Below, piece by piece: positions 49,011-61,149 of a stretch of DNA of 64,000 nt (positions are counted from its first letter, which is position 1; each line of letters begins with the position of its first letter). Under the pieces are notes generated by a model, which saw only the letters and a program-made list of their open reading frames with translations, did not search any database and was not told where the DNA came from. The stretch spans positions 45,169,700 to 45,233,699 of the forward strand of contig CM050648.1 in NCBI GenBank assembly GCA_027574665.1. The letters run 5' to 3'. A program made the position numbers and the translations under genes. Source of the DNA: Rhynochetos jubatus (Eukaryota > Chordata > Aves > Eurypygiformes > Rhynochetidae).

Positions 49011-52000
49011 GAAAAAAAAAGCAAAGAAAAGAAAGAAACACAGAAAACAGATCTGACAAGACCTTGAACAATGTTTCAGCTTCTCATGGCTTGAAATCAT
49101 TTTCTCATGTTGGGACTGTTATTTGCTCTAAAGTGATTCTTATGTGAGGGCAAATTCACTGTAACCTTTCCCACACGCCTGCTCTGCAGCATGTACGTGG
49201 CTTAAAGAGAAACTTCCACGCTCTGGAAAGCTCACCAGCACACCAGCATTAGCTGCAGATTTCCTCCTCCTTGCTCATGCTTCTCTTCATTAGTGTCCTC
49301 AGAGGTGCTAATTACCCACATTAGTTGTGTCCAAAACCAAGCTGTTTTCTCTTGCAAGCCCATTTTCTCTCCTCAGCTGAGCTTTCACATACAACTGCAG
49401 GAACACGGGCTGCATTTCACCCATGAGGGTACACTTATATAGCAAGACAGACCCTTGCTTCTCTGCCCTTACTCCACTGAGCTAGACACGAGCCCATCGT
49501 ATCCCAGAACTCGCATGGGTCTGTAAACCCAGGATTGTGCCAGGACGAGTCTGCCATGTGGCCACTGCTGTGCCTGACCTGCCTGGGGCACGGCAAGACA
49601 GGCTCACGTCTCTCGTGCCTAACATATGGCCCGAGCACAACCAGAAGGGCTTTCTCAAGGTCCCTACTACCAGGGGCACATGAGCTGCATGCTCCCTTGG
49701 CATGTTGAAGTCCATTCTCCCCGGAGTGCTCAGCCTGCACCAGGGCCCACAAGGGATCAGTCGTGCCATATTCATTCACCCATTCCTCTACACTCTGGGG
49801 GTACCCACACCAGGGGTACACAAAAGACATATTTATGACATATTTATTGGGGAAATGCCCTGTTCACTCTCACCCTGAGGACCAACACTTCAGGCCAAGA
49901 CAATCTGGCAGCGTGGCCTGGATGCTCCCCGGCTTACGGAAGTCTTCTGAAATCTCTTTTTTCTATTCTGAATTTATTCTTCCCAAAGTTTTATATCCCC
50001 TCTTCATCCCCCACCCTGTGCACCTAAAGCATCTCCTTCCCTCTGGCTTCCACAAGCTCCCTCTCTAAGCTATATTTTATCAGGGGAATCTCAGTTTTGG
50101 CACGTTTTCTTCTGGGCTCAGCTGGCTGATGTCTTCCCATCTCATGCATTCCTCAGGTCAAAGGTATACCCCAAAATGTACTCACTCCCTCTAACCCAAG
50201 GGAAGCATTGGAAACTGTCAGATCTGAGGACAGCAGCTGGATCAGCGAAGACAGCCAAGACTGTAGAGTCCACATGATTAATTTCAGGGAGGTACTTATT
50301 GAAATCATGTTAGCTTTAAAAAAAAGGAGGGGAGTGAGAGACTGCAAAATTTGGGCTGAGGTTCATGACAGTTGCTATTTTTATTGAAGCAGTTTGCCCA
50401 TCCCTGGTGCATTTGCGCTATCACAACCATTTCTATGCTGGCAACAGCCTGCGATGTCAGAAGCACAGAAGTATGCTTTCACTGCAGCGCTAAGCCACGG
50501 GAGAATCGGGATCATGAAGGAGCAAGCTCTGACCGGAACACAAATAGTTTAAGAACTCACAAATACAGTTTTGGTGAAGTAATTTCTTTTTTCTGAAATG
50601 CTCCTTTCTCCCCACTTCCAGCCCCCTTCCAGTATTACATCCCGGGGCCACCTCTTTTGTGCCTTCAGGCTCCAGCTTGGGAAGAGGGGCCTGAGAGTGA
50701 ATCACCCTGGGGATGGCAAAACAGGTAGCAGAAAGGGAATAACTTTTACTCTCAGCCTTCAGACAACTGCATGTCATCTTTTCATTTTAATGAGTGGCAG
50801 AATGCCATAAAATGCAACCCTCTATATATCTGAGTTTCCTCCTGCAGAACCTACGGTAAAGTCTTTTATCGCTCAAGAAATAAATAACAAATCTTCTATA
50901 AACTCATGCATGTTTAAGGAGCATGGATGAAAGCAGTACAAGGCAGCAGAAAACTTATGGAAAATGTGTGTCTCCTGCAATCAGTTTTCCATGAAGGAGG
51001 ATGTCCTGAGGTAGCAGAAGCAAAATGGAAAGACTTGGGTGTTGCTGGAAACAGGGATTTTATTCTGGCATTCAAGAAACTGGTTTGCGCTAAAAGAAAC
51101 AAAACTCCTATGTAACCTGATGATGATGATGCATAAATTATCGGTGCCCTACAGACCATTTAAAAAACAAAACCTGACTTCTTTTGGTTGATTTCACTTT
51201 TCCTGGTGCTGCAAACACAAGTGTCAACTTACATGAAGCGGAAAAGGTGTTTAGTGGTCAGGAAACATGTTCTTTCTAGTGCACAGGGAATGCAGTTCTC
51301 AGGCAGAAATAGCCCACCAGAAAAAAAAAAAAAAAGCTCAATGATTTATTATTCTGATTTACAAGCATGACAACCGTTACCTTTTGTAAAAAACACTACT
51401 TTTTCATCACTGCAGAAACCTATAAACACCAAGAAAACAAACAGCAAAGTGTTGCTATCTTGCAACAACGAAGTAAATTAGAGTGGTCTCGTGGTTCAGC
51501 CCCAGTAAGCAACCAACTATCACACAGCCGCTCGCTCACTGGGAAAACCACCTGCCTGATCACGGTGCCTCCCCTGCCACGTAACTGAAACCAGCACAAG
51601 TGGGTTGGGGGAAAAAAGCCATATATACCATTTCTGTTTCTGAAAAGCTGTAGGAAGGTGCTGTGCTCACACTAGGTCTGAGTGACCTTCTTACCACAGC
51701 CAACCTCTGCTCAGTTCCTTTAGAACTGACACGGTTGTGTGTGGTGACACAAACTATCAGGTCCTGCCACTAAAACACAAACTGGCTCCAAGAAGTTTTA
51801 ATCAACATGGTGCTGATAGAGAGCACCACAGAGAGACAGGGATGTCTTTCTAAGCTAATGAAAACTGCACAACTCAGGAAGTCCTACTGTGACGAACCAA
51901 ACAGCTCAAGGACTTCTACAGGCATCTGTCAGAAATACTCAACATGAGAAGCCTTGGGTCAGAGGGTGATGAATTCCCTCCTAGTTTTATTTTTCTACCA

Positions 52001-54110
52001 TTTTCCTTCACTAGGATACAGGGAAATTATTTACCACCACTGCACACAGTCATGTATGTACTGTAGAGTGGCTATTTTTTTAATAAATATTCCAAGAAAC
52101 CTTGTGTTAACATCTTTAGGATTATGAACTAGCAATATAAAAGACAAATGTATACTTTAAAAGTTATAAATGCTGTCAGTACCTTGGGGTACTGAAAAAT
52201 TTTATCATGAAATAATGAAAACTGAACATATATGACGATAAAAAAAACCCAGCTTTGATTTCTTGACAGTTACCATCCACCGTCTGAAGGCACGTAACAC
52301 AATCGTGAACAAAGCAGTAAAACAGATACCGTGCGCCGCAAGTTTTTTCTTCATTGTTTTTCACAAAGTTCACAGATTTCTTCTAAACTAACAGCAAATG
52401 TAACTTGACAGAGCCATATGTCTCCAGCATTTTGCAAAAAGCATAGCACTTCCATAGCTGAAGTAGAAATAAAGCAGCTGAGGTCTCCTGGCAAAAATTT
52501 GGGGGACATAATGTGAAACTTCAAGCTCAGTTCAAGAAGACCAGGATGGTCAGTCACTTCACTTTACTGAGATATACTCCTTTTCATGGCTTAAGTGTAA
52601 ATGCTTCTAAAGCAGCTGCTGAGTAAAAAACTCAGCTGATGTACCAGACAAGCCTTGGTGTCAGAGAGGGCTGGAAGAAACGTTATTTTTTTTATATAGG
52701 TCACATTTGCATTACATCAACAGTAGTCACTCATCAAATCCCAGCTAATATTATTTGGGAACATGTCAGAGCTACTATAATACAAACATTTAGGTTGCAT
52801 TGGGAATACACTAAATACACAATAAACTATTCCCAGTACAAAAACAATGTGGGCAGTTTTCTGGCTGAATCAAAACTAACAAGGAGTTAAGGAATTGAAC
52901 AGAAAAAAAAAAGGGGGGGCAGCAAATCTGGTTTAACAGCTGCACAGCAAATATGTTAATAATGTAAAATCATTGAGTACATCAACACATCCACTCCTCT
53001 CTTAATGTTTTCCTGTCACATAATGGTTAATTCTCACAAAGCTACAAGTCATCTACAACACTCTGTTACAAAACCATTCATGCTGAAGTGCACAAACACA
53101 GCCTGATTTGCAAACAGCAAGGGAAGGTAATAATAGGGTAATAGAGAAGGTGCAAAAAGCTCTGATCTCTTATGAGCTGCTGAGTCTTTTTATTCAAATT
53201 ATATTTCACATATATGTGGCAGGAAGAACGTAGGTGGTTTCTTTGACCCTGGCTGATCCAAGGACCCAGGTGTTTCTGATAACAGCAGAATCCTTTTGTC
53301 CTCATAACATTTCATCTCTCTTGCTTCAATATCTGGTTTCTCGCTAAACATTTGCCTTGAAATCTGTCCCAAGGGTGCAGAGCGGTATGATGCCCCACGA
53401 CAGCAGCTGTAAGGTGGCGTGCAGAGGGTTAGCTCTGTTACCGCAGGGTACAACCTTCCCAAACTCTGCTATCCTCCGTCCTCTTAAAGAAAAGTCAAAG
53501 CCTACTGGTTTCTTGAGAGGCTCTCCATTAGCCTTCTTTGCTTCATTAGGCCAGGGGCAGGTAAAAACCAGTTTCTCACTTCAGTGAGAACAGAAATCAA
53601 AACAACAGTGCTCTCTTTGAGGAGACGGCTTTTTTTTAACACAAAATTATCTCACAGACTTTTAAAAGGGGAAGAGAGAGAGCAAAGATTGGGCTGTGTT
53701 ACTACACTGGCTCTCAAGATGAAGCTACTTATCTCTGTACTATTAGAATAGAAAGGAGGGAAGAAAAAAGCTGGTTATATATTTAAAAATGGAAAAGTGA
53801 TAGAAGACACACCCATAAAAGGCTGAAAACCAAAAAACCTGTAAATCCTCACTTCTTTCCGTGAACAAACCCTTAGCCAAAGACAATCAGGGTCCTTCGA
53901 CTGACTCTTCCCTGTACACTGCCTTTGTTACCTCCTCCTGCTCTTGCAAAGGTTTTTCTCTTCCCTTTTACAGCAGCTGTTGCTACAGGCAAGATGAGAG
54001 TCTTCTTCACCATTTGCAGGAAATTACGGCCGCTAGACATCACTCCATTCACAAATCGTGGCTCCACAAGGACTACAATGATGTGAAGCCCGAGTAGCCC
54101 AACTGGTTTT
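49011..54110. other. unique non-coding sequence
   Basis: About 5.1 kb without a supportable gene. It contains an A-rich purine stretch at 49009-49050, an A15 run at 51321-51335 and a short (TGA)n tract near 51118-51131. The minus-strand frame at 49435-49830 (131 codons) has no domain. No interspersed repeat was recognised. Confidence 0.55.
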
Positions 54111-54700
54111 AATTTACATCAGGTAACTGGAGTTGCACTTGTGCCAATGGGAACAGTACCCGGCCCAGGGAGCCAAGCCGTAAACAGGTGGGAAGAAGTT
54201 TGGAGAGAGTTCATCACCAGGGATATGAGAAATGTGCGCGTGAAAACAGTTTAGTCAGCAATCAGTCGCCTCTAATTTTTTTTTTTGTAACCGCAACAGG
54301 TTTATCCAAGAGCCCTGTGGACTTTTAATCTGGGTACATTACGCAACCCTGTCTACTAGAGCATTAAGAGGCAGGTGTATTCAGAGACGTGCACGCAGAG
54401 ATCGTTCGCGATCTCTGAATCACTGCGACGTTCCTGCTGGCTTTATGCTCCGCCACCTGTACACTCATCGTTAAGTCAGAGAACAGACCAGCCAGCCGAT
54501 CGTACAAGTTCAGAAAATCAAAGCCAGGCAGACGATGGCGTGGGAGGCTGAGTATGAATTGTTGCAGGGCTCTGACTAACGCTCCGGCAGGGAAGCGCGC
54601 AGGAAGCTGTGCAGAGCCAGGAAGGACACTGCCCCGGTGCTTCCTTTCTGCCACTTCAAAAATATCGACTAACAGACCTCTTTTAAAAAATAAAAAAAAA
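54111..54700. promoter_or_regulatory. CpG-rich patch, possible promoter of an unannotated transcript
   Basis: CpG dinucleotides are concentrated here, most densely at 54388-54600 (gacgtgcacg, atcgttcgcgatc, gcgacgttcc, ccgatcg, gacgatggcg, aagcgcgcag). The flanking kilobases are CpG-poor. No TATA box or initiator is clear. A 185-codon open frame starts at 54554 within the patch, but it runs on into ordinary AT-rich DNA, has no domain and is best regarded as chance. Confidence 0.35.
54396..54417. other. perfect 9-bp inverted repeat with TTCG loop
   Basis: CAGAGATCG (54396-54404) is an exact reverse complement of CGATCTCTG (54409-54417), separated by TTCG. An RNA copy would fold into a stem closed by a G(UUCG)C tetraloop. 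As DNA it is a compact palindrome with several CpGs in the densest CpG patch of the window. Confidence 0.8.
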
Positions 54701-56509
54701 AAGTGCTTTGGACAGATCCTGATGTTAGCTCTTGGCCTTTGCCTCATATTATCTTACCGAAAAATAGAAGGAAAATACTGCAAGCAGTTAATAGCTTCTC
54801 TTAAACAGGATGCTGAGGATAGTGATTACAAGGCACTCTGTAGAAAAGGCTTTGAAACATGCAAGCTGCTTATTCACAGCCTGGTGTACAAGTCCTTGTT
54901 ACTGTATTGTGAACACAGAACGGTGTTTTCTTCTACTTATTCCCTTCCTAGTCCCTCTCCATGTACTCCCTCTCCACATATTGTTTTAAGAGAGAATGTC
55001 AAACAACAAAAAAAGGTCTTTTCACTAGTTATATTATACAGAGTCATCTGTATCGCCTGTCGTTTCAGATTTTCTAGAGGTTGTGTTGTCAGAAAGTCAG
55101 AGCCATGCTGAAGCCTAGGTTTGAGACAGAGCCACCGAATCGACCTGTGACCCTGAGCAAGGCACTTGATCTCTCGGTGCTTCGATTAGTCGTGCCACAA
55201 AACTGGGGAAAAAGCAGCGCCCTGTGAATACAGAGGCTTCATCAGAGATGAAGCCATCATCTTTAAACAGCACACACACACAGAGGCATACACACAAAAG
55301 GGTCTCATAGAGTCTTGCCTCGTTTTGATAGCTGCTTTACTAAACTTTTGCACAGCTTCACAGCTGTCCTACTAGTATCAGAATACGGAATTTATAGTCA
55401 AAGGCATATCTTACAGCTGAAAACCAGCCCTGATAAAATTCAGCCTTATGTCAACTGCCATCCTAAGCCTTACTGAGCACTCAGCGTAAGCCAGTGCAAG
55501 CAGGACTTAAGTAGCAGGAAGCTTGAACTTAAGAAATGGCAGCTCTGTTATTGCTCCTTGTTTTAAAATTGATAGGTTTGACCTTTTCCATTTATCTTCT
55601 GTGGTCATTAGTCAGTTCTGAGGTGAAAGCTGAGGTTACAACATGCTACGTCCTTTCACTATTCATTTTTAGTTAAAATTCTAATCTTGCACTTTGTTTA
55701 ATATTCCACAATGAGTGTGCGGTGAAATGGTCCCCAGGAGCCGGACAACCCACGCAGAGCAAACCAAGTGCCGGGAATTCATTGTTAAATTAATTAACAA
55801 AAGTGCACACAGATTTTATTGTCTTTTAAGACAGCGAAGGGATTTCACTGCTACCTACCAGCTACCTCCAGAAAAAGCTTTAGGATTTATAAACACTATT
55901 CCAGCCACTGTATCCTCTACAAAAAATCAGACAGAAAACCTCAAAATCCTTCTTCATAAATTCTTGAATCTCGGACTCTTTGATCAATATCAACTGTACC
56001 GTTCAAGGATTTTTGTAAATCCCGAGTGCCTTGGGAAATGCAATGTACATGTAGCAAAAAAGGCTACCTAATGGCCATATGGAATGTCGTTTCCTCTTGC
56101 CCACTTGCAAGTAACATAGAAATGCCTGTACAAAATGTGTCTGGGGGCCTGGCGCAAGACAGATGAAAATTCAGGAAATAGGTAGAGAGGGGAACAGAAG
56201 AGCAGCTTTGAATGTTGAACTGCCATTCGCATCAGCGGGACTTTGGGTCAAAAATGAGGAGAGAAATGGATTATCAGCATTTATAAAGAGCAAAGTCTCT
56301 GACATGATTTAAAGCTTGCATCATAGGTGCAATCAGACCTCAGTCAACGCATGCTGCACTATCTGCAGGGCTGCAGACAAAAAACCAATCTAAACATACT
56401 TTAGGAACCTTAATAATATACAAAGCCTCAATGCATGACCTTCATATTTATTTTTCAACCAACAGCTATCTAAAAGAATGAGCATTTTAAAAGTTTGATG
56501 TTGATTAAC
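54701..56509. other. unique non-coding sequence
   Basis: About 1.8 kb without a supportable gene. A short (CA)5 tract lies near 55270. The 118-codon frame at 55715-56071 has no recognisable domain. Confidence 0.5.
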
Positions 56510-57290
56510 CAGGTCTGACTGTAATTAAGTTTATGAATAGAGAGAAAAATGCAAAATTTTATTAACTGTGGAAGGAATGCTAGGTCCTTAACTGCCCGGC
56601 AAGTTCGTGAAGACAAAGGAGATCAGTTTACAAGGGTTAAGTAAACATAATATTTTATATTACAGTTCAAATGAATCCAATTTCAACAAGACTGTGTAAG
56701 AGTCTAAAAATTGGTTTACCAGATTGAACATTTTTATGAACATTAAACCCCATTACATTGCTCTGAAGTACAGCTACCGAACAGCCGGAGCCACATAAAG
56801 GAACCATTTGTTTCTTAGCCCTATGGCTGAATTGCTTCTAGCCTCCTTGCTATTCATGTCTGGTGGGTTCCCTGTATTTATTTTTACACGCCTACACATT
56901 GTGCATTCTGTATTCCTTTAAGTTTCCAAGGTCATGTCAAAACAAAATGCATTCCTGAGTGGGTCAGCATAGGAATAGCCACACCAGACATTAACATAAC
57001 AACTTGATGCTTACTGCAAATCTGAGAAAAGTAACCAGCTGTTGTGAAACACAAATTTCTGGTAAGGGAAGGAGGCATTACATAAAAGCAGTGCTCTGAA
57101 AATGCTGGTTTAGCAGTAATTGACCTCAAGGTCCTTTATTTATCTATGGAATAGACACACACTTACAGCCTCCCCATTCTATTTAGCTAATCACTGGCTC
57201 TGATGAGGCTGCAAAGAAAGCTGCCAATTAGCACTAATTCTGATAATAATATTTCATTCAGATTAACGAGTCTGAACCACTGAACTCTCT
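56510..57290. promoter_or_regulatory. candidate conserved regulatory block, TAAT-rich
   Basis: Repeat-free DNA dense in homeodomain-type cores: taattaag near 56522, and ccaattagcactaattctgataataa near 57224. Nuclear-receptor half-sites (aaggtca near 56928) and a TEAD-like CATTCC near 56951 are also present. There is no coding potential. The composition resembles developmental enhancers, but only cross-species alignment could show that. Confidence 0.3.
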
Positions 57291-57325
57291 CAGAGAGGAA
57301 AAGTCCTTTTAAGCACTAGTCCTTA

Positions 57326-57392
57326 ATTTCCAGCACCCAAAGAACTAGACCACCACTCCAAAGATTTCCAGCACCCCAAAGAACCAGACCAC
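57326..57392 (+). repeat. short tandem duplication, period about 38
   Basis: The phrase ATTTCCAGCACCC(C)AAAGAA, followed by (C/T)AGACCAC, occurs at 57326-57353 and again at 57364-57392. The copies differ by one inserted C and one substitution. This is a recent local duplication. Confidence 0.85.
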
Positions 57393-58900
57393 GGATTCTG
57401 TGCGTATCCAATGGTGGTAGCTCACCATTTGAGGGAAAACAAGCATTAGATAATGGAGATACCGTTATACAGCATGACACAGACAGAGTGGATCCTCTGT
57501 GTCTCCCATAGCATGAAGAACCATTCCTCATCAAACCACAACTACCTCTGAATAACAGACTGCTCATTAGGAGCTGTAAAATTCAAACAGCCCTCATCTT
57601 GCAAGCCAATCATTCCTCTTCTGCACAGCTGTTGGTTTTAGAAGCATTATCAGTTGTCTTGGTCTTTCTTGGGCCATGCCTGTATCATGGCCAGCACAGA
57701 ATATCTGAGGCAAGCTGCTCACCCTGGTGAGAGGCAATGAGCCAAAGGCTGCCCTGACATATGCACCAGAGGTGAGTTCATTGAAGCCTATATCAAGGAA
57801 AAAAAATTGACCTTGGGCATTTTGAGCTATAGTTTTTTACATGACCCAATTACAGGGCAGATAAACCTTTAATGTAGCTCATAAGCAAGGCACACTAGTC
57901 CAGGCCTAAGGCTGGTAGATGAAGAAAATCAAGGAAACAAAAAGGTGTGGGTTATAGCACACGGTCAGCTACGTCAGCTCGATGGCCATTGCCCCAACTG
58001 CAGCTCTGAGCGTGGCCACCCAGGGCCAGACCTGGCACAGTACAGAGGTTTGGATGGACACTGAGGGAAAATCAGTGCCACCAACAGCAGGTCTGCACAC
58101 CAGGAAGGAGCTGTGTTTTATTGCACCTGAACCACAACATTGGGCTTCTCAGGCTGTGACAACCTAACAGATTTGCCAGGTGAGCCAAAAGGGATCCTCC
58201 CCTTAGGCAAGCCAGCAGAGATGAATGTCAGGCTTGTCTCGTCCAGGACTTGCTCTTGCAGCTCTTACACTGAAAGGACATGTTGTGAGAAGTGAATTAA
58301 CACGCTGGCACCTGTATTAGCTAAGTTAAAAGCACCCAGAGCATGGACAGTATTGCCCATACCACGCACCCAGAAAGGGAAATGTATGGTTTTGTTTCAT
58401 GATGAGCTGTGGCTCTGCCTTGCTCTCCTCAGGGCTCCACTGGAGCAGGTTGGTGATGGGCAGGCTGCCTACCTGCATGGCAAGAGCAGGGCTGGGAAAG
58501 GGTCCAAAATCTGAAGAGGAGCTAGGGAGTAACCCAGTGACTGAAGGTCTGGTTTGACCAGGAAAAGCACAGCCTTCCCAGGAAAGATGATGATGAGTTG
58601 CAATAAGAGTGGGTGGGTAGGGTGGGGCGAGAGAAGGCTTGAGAGAATTGAGCCCAAATGACTCCCACACTCTGGAGAGCTGGAGACTGGGAGCCGCGCT
58701 TTCTGGAAAGCAGCGTGCTGGGGTGTGCGAGTAGCAGAGAAAGACATTACTCCTAGTAGAGATGGGCGGGAGCTGCAGTGTTTGGATTCCAGTTTTCAAT
58801 ACCACCAAGTACAGAATGTGCATGGGTCTGAGCGTGTGGACCTAACAGACCCATCTTAATTTCCTAAGAGTCGTAAAGGCAAACTTTTAGCAGCGTAAAA
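57393..58900. other. unique non-coding sequence
   Basis: About 1.5 kb without a supportable gene. The 58.33-58.82 kb part is GC-rich and its minus strand stays open for 165 codons. The predicted peptide is rich in Ser, Pro and Leu with no domain, and looks like a by-product of composition. Confidence 0.5.
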
Positions 58901-59620
58901 CATAAAATATAATTTGGAAAACCTGTGTTGCTGGGGGAGGTAAAAAGGCATGCCTTCGCCTTCATGGAAAAAAAAAGCGCTGTTTTGGCAAGGGCAATAA
59001 TTAATGAGCCAGCGGTCATTTAAGGTGGGCATAAATATTTGCATCCCAGAAACATTTGCCACCTTCTCCACGCTCCCCTTCTCTCTGACTGTTTTTTCCC
59101 CTTCTCTGCAGCCTCCTCTCTCACGCGCTCTTTTTCTCTCCCCTCCTCTCCCTGCCTGCCTATCATCTTGCTCTAATTGTTTCCAGATTTGTGTGGGAGG
59201 TCAGGGCCCGGGAGTGCTGCTTCATGCCAAGTTTATAAACAGAGCAGTGTTTCCAGATGGCCACTGGCTCCAGCCTGGCTAGCAGGTTGATTGGGACCAG
59301 AATAACAACAGGTGGAGAACAGACAATGAATTCCTTGACACTTATTTTACTCCCTTTGCTTTTTCCCCCATTCCCTCCTCCCTGCAGCCACCAAGGCTAC
59401 CACCAGCAGACCTTCAAGCTCTTGAATCAGGGCAGGGAGTCGAGACACGGGGGAGGGAGAGAGGAGGAGGAGGAATGATGAAAGAAAGTGCAAGTGACTT
59501 CTTTGACGAAGAAATGGCAGGGCAGGAAAGGCTGCTACCTCCCTGCCATCCATTACTGCTGCTGTTAATTAAGGTGTCCTTCAACCCTCATGGAAGAGAC
59601 CCTCAGACCTGAAATAGAGA
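58901..59620. promoter_or_regulatory. candidate enhancer block with homeodomain and octamer sites
   Basis: A TAATTAAT core (58998-59005) lies 31 bases from a perfect octamer ATTTGCAT (59037-59044). A CArG-like TCATTTAAGG lies between them. Long pyrimidine tracts follow (59050-59165 and 59344-59385), and a TTAATTAAG occurs near 59566. The block is free of recognised repeats. It is a plausible enhancer or exon-flanking region, and no promoter element is clear. Confidence 0.35.
59388..59573 (+). other. exon-like open segment (hypothetical)
   Basis: A long pyrimidine tract ending CCTCCCTGCAG (to 59387) gives a strong acceptor-like context. From 59388 one frame stays open for 74 codons to a TGA at 59610. 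A weak donor-like AAG|GTGTCC would end the segment after 59573, giving 186 bases, a multiple of three. The frame includes MMKESASDFFDEEMAGQER, which I do not recognise. The donor is poor, and chance is quite possible. Confidence 0.2.
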
Positions 59621-61149
59621 GAAGAAACAAGGTATCTTGGACAAATAGGGAAAATTATAAGATTGATTTAACAATGATCCTTAGGCAATTGTATGCTCTC
59701 AGTTTTTGGCAAGGCAGCCTAGGCCACCAAGCCCACTGGCAGCCTCAACACATCTTCAGTCGCAGGGAGCTTCATACTCTATTTTTCCAGACAGAGCTAG
59801 TCCCCCCCAGGCTCCACTTTGCTACCTCCCCTCCCAGGCTCCTGCCCTTCCCAGTCTCCCTCGCCTCCTCTAAGCTGATGTTTTCTTCCCACTCTCCACA
59901 CCAAATCCCACTTTCCTCATCAGAAGTTGTTTATAGAAATGGCAGGGGCAGGAGGTTCTGCAAGGCAGTAGCAGAGGTGCTTTTCTTCCTATTTTCTTGC
60001 TCTTCCCAGTGCATTTGTGGGAGCTTTTTGGCACACCTGTATTGCTCCAGCTGACTGGACTTAGAGCTGATCAAAAGGTGGCCACAGATGACACAAAACT
60101 GCAGTAGGTTCAGATGCAGGAGAAGCCTCACTCCAGCTGAAGGTGTGAGGCATAAAGTAGACAACAACCTTGATTTTGGGCCTATAGCATCATGAAGTCA
60201 CACTTCATGTGCATACACCCAGTACTGGCAACCCCTGCTATCCTATTCCTTCTGGAAATTCCCAGAAGGAAGGCAGATCCTGGGAGCGGATGGGAGAGAA
60301 GGAGGAGTTGTTAAGATAAATTTCATATGCCCAGGCTGCTTCCAGCTGGGGTAAAAGTTTTAGGAAGGCATAAACAATAACCCATCAGGCATTTGCAACA
60401 GTGTGTTTTGGTCTTGGTGGCTGTGATTGCCACCTCCTCTGTCCCCAAAGAGACCACTGGGATGCAGAAGCTGGATGCGGTTCCAGCTGTACGCTGGGGT
60501 TCCAGGGCTGCTCCTCCTCCTCCCTGAATCTCCCAGGGATCCATACGACTGGGAGCTCGATTTCAGAAGGAGAGGATGGGGAAAAGGAAGTGAAAAGGGT
60601 GCTAATGAGGGGAAATAAGGAGAAACAGTCAGTCTTCCAGATGAATTCATTTTATATTACTGATCTGCAAATGTTCCTATTTCCCTGCCTGGCCCAGTTC
60701 TGCGTTCCTTAGGGTAAGACGGCAGAACCGTTAAGAAGCAAAACTGTGAATGATCAAACAACATTATAATCTCAAGTGAATTAATGAACAATGAGACTAA
60801 ATTATTGAAACTGTTGGACATGACTCACCAGGATTGGCTCTACAAACTTGCTATACACAAGAGAAAGAAAAAAGGGTAACATTTTCTCTCCATTTCCCAC
60901 TTGTGCTTACACTCTCCAGATGGCTAAATTTAAACTAGGATGAATACCCTAGACATAAAAACAGAGAAGTATTAGGAATGTATTTAGGAAGAAAAGTATA
61001 GAGAAGTATTAGGAATGCAAAATTAAAAGCTGCTGCCTTAAAAAAATTATTCCTTAAAAATTCAACGTCTGCCTTATACAGAATGTTATCCAAAGCTGAT
61101 AATTAACCCAGGACTCCAAAATGAATTGTTTATTTTGCTTCTATTTGCT
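59621..61149. other. unique non-coding sequence
   Basis: About 1.5 kb without a supportable gene. The 154-codon plus-strand frame at 59590-60054 has no domain. A short tandem duplication near 60963 is listed separately. Confidence 0.5.
60963..61017 (+). repeat. short tandem duplication, period 37
   Basis: AGAGAAGTATTAGGAATG occurs at 60963-60980 and again, identical, at 61000-61017. The 19 bases between are A/G-rich. Confidence 0.85.

Noticed and set aside
53770-53790. TATA-like TATATATTTAAAAATGG
   Set aside because: AT-rich chance match; no initiator, CpG support or downstream gene at the right distance.
54554-55111. 185-codon open frame, the longest in the window
   Set aside because: No domain; it spans a CpG patch, an A-rich run and ordinary AT-rich DNA without consistent composition.
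58326-58823. 165-codon minus-strand frame
   Set aside because: Ser/Pro/Leu-rich, no domain, overlapped by another frame on the same strand; explained by GC-rich composition.
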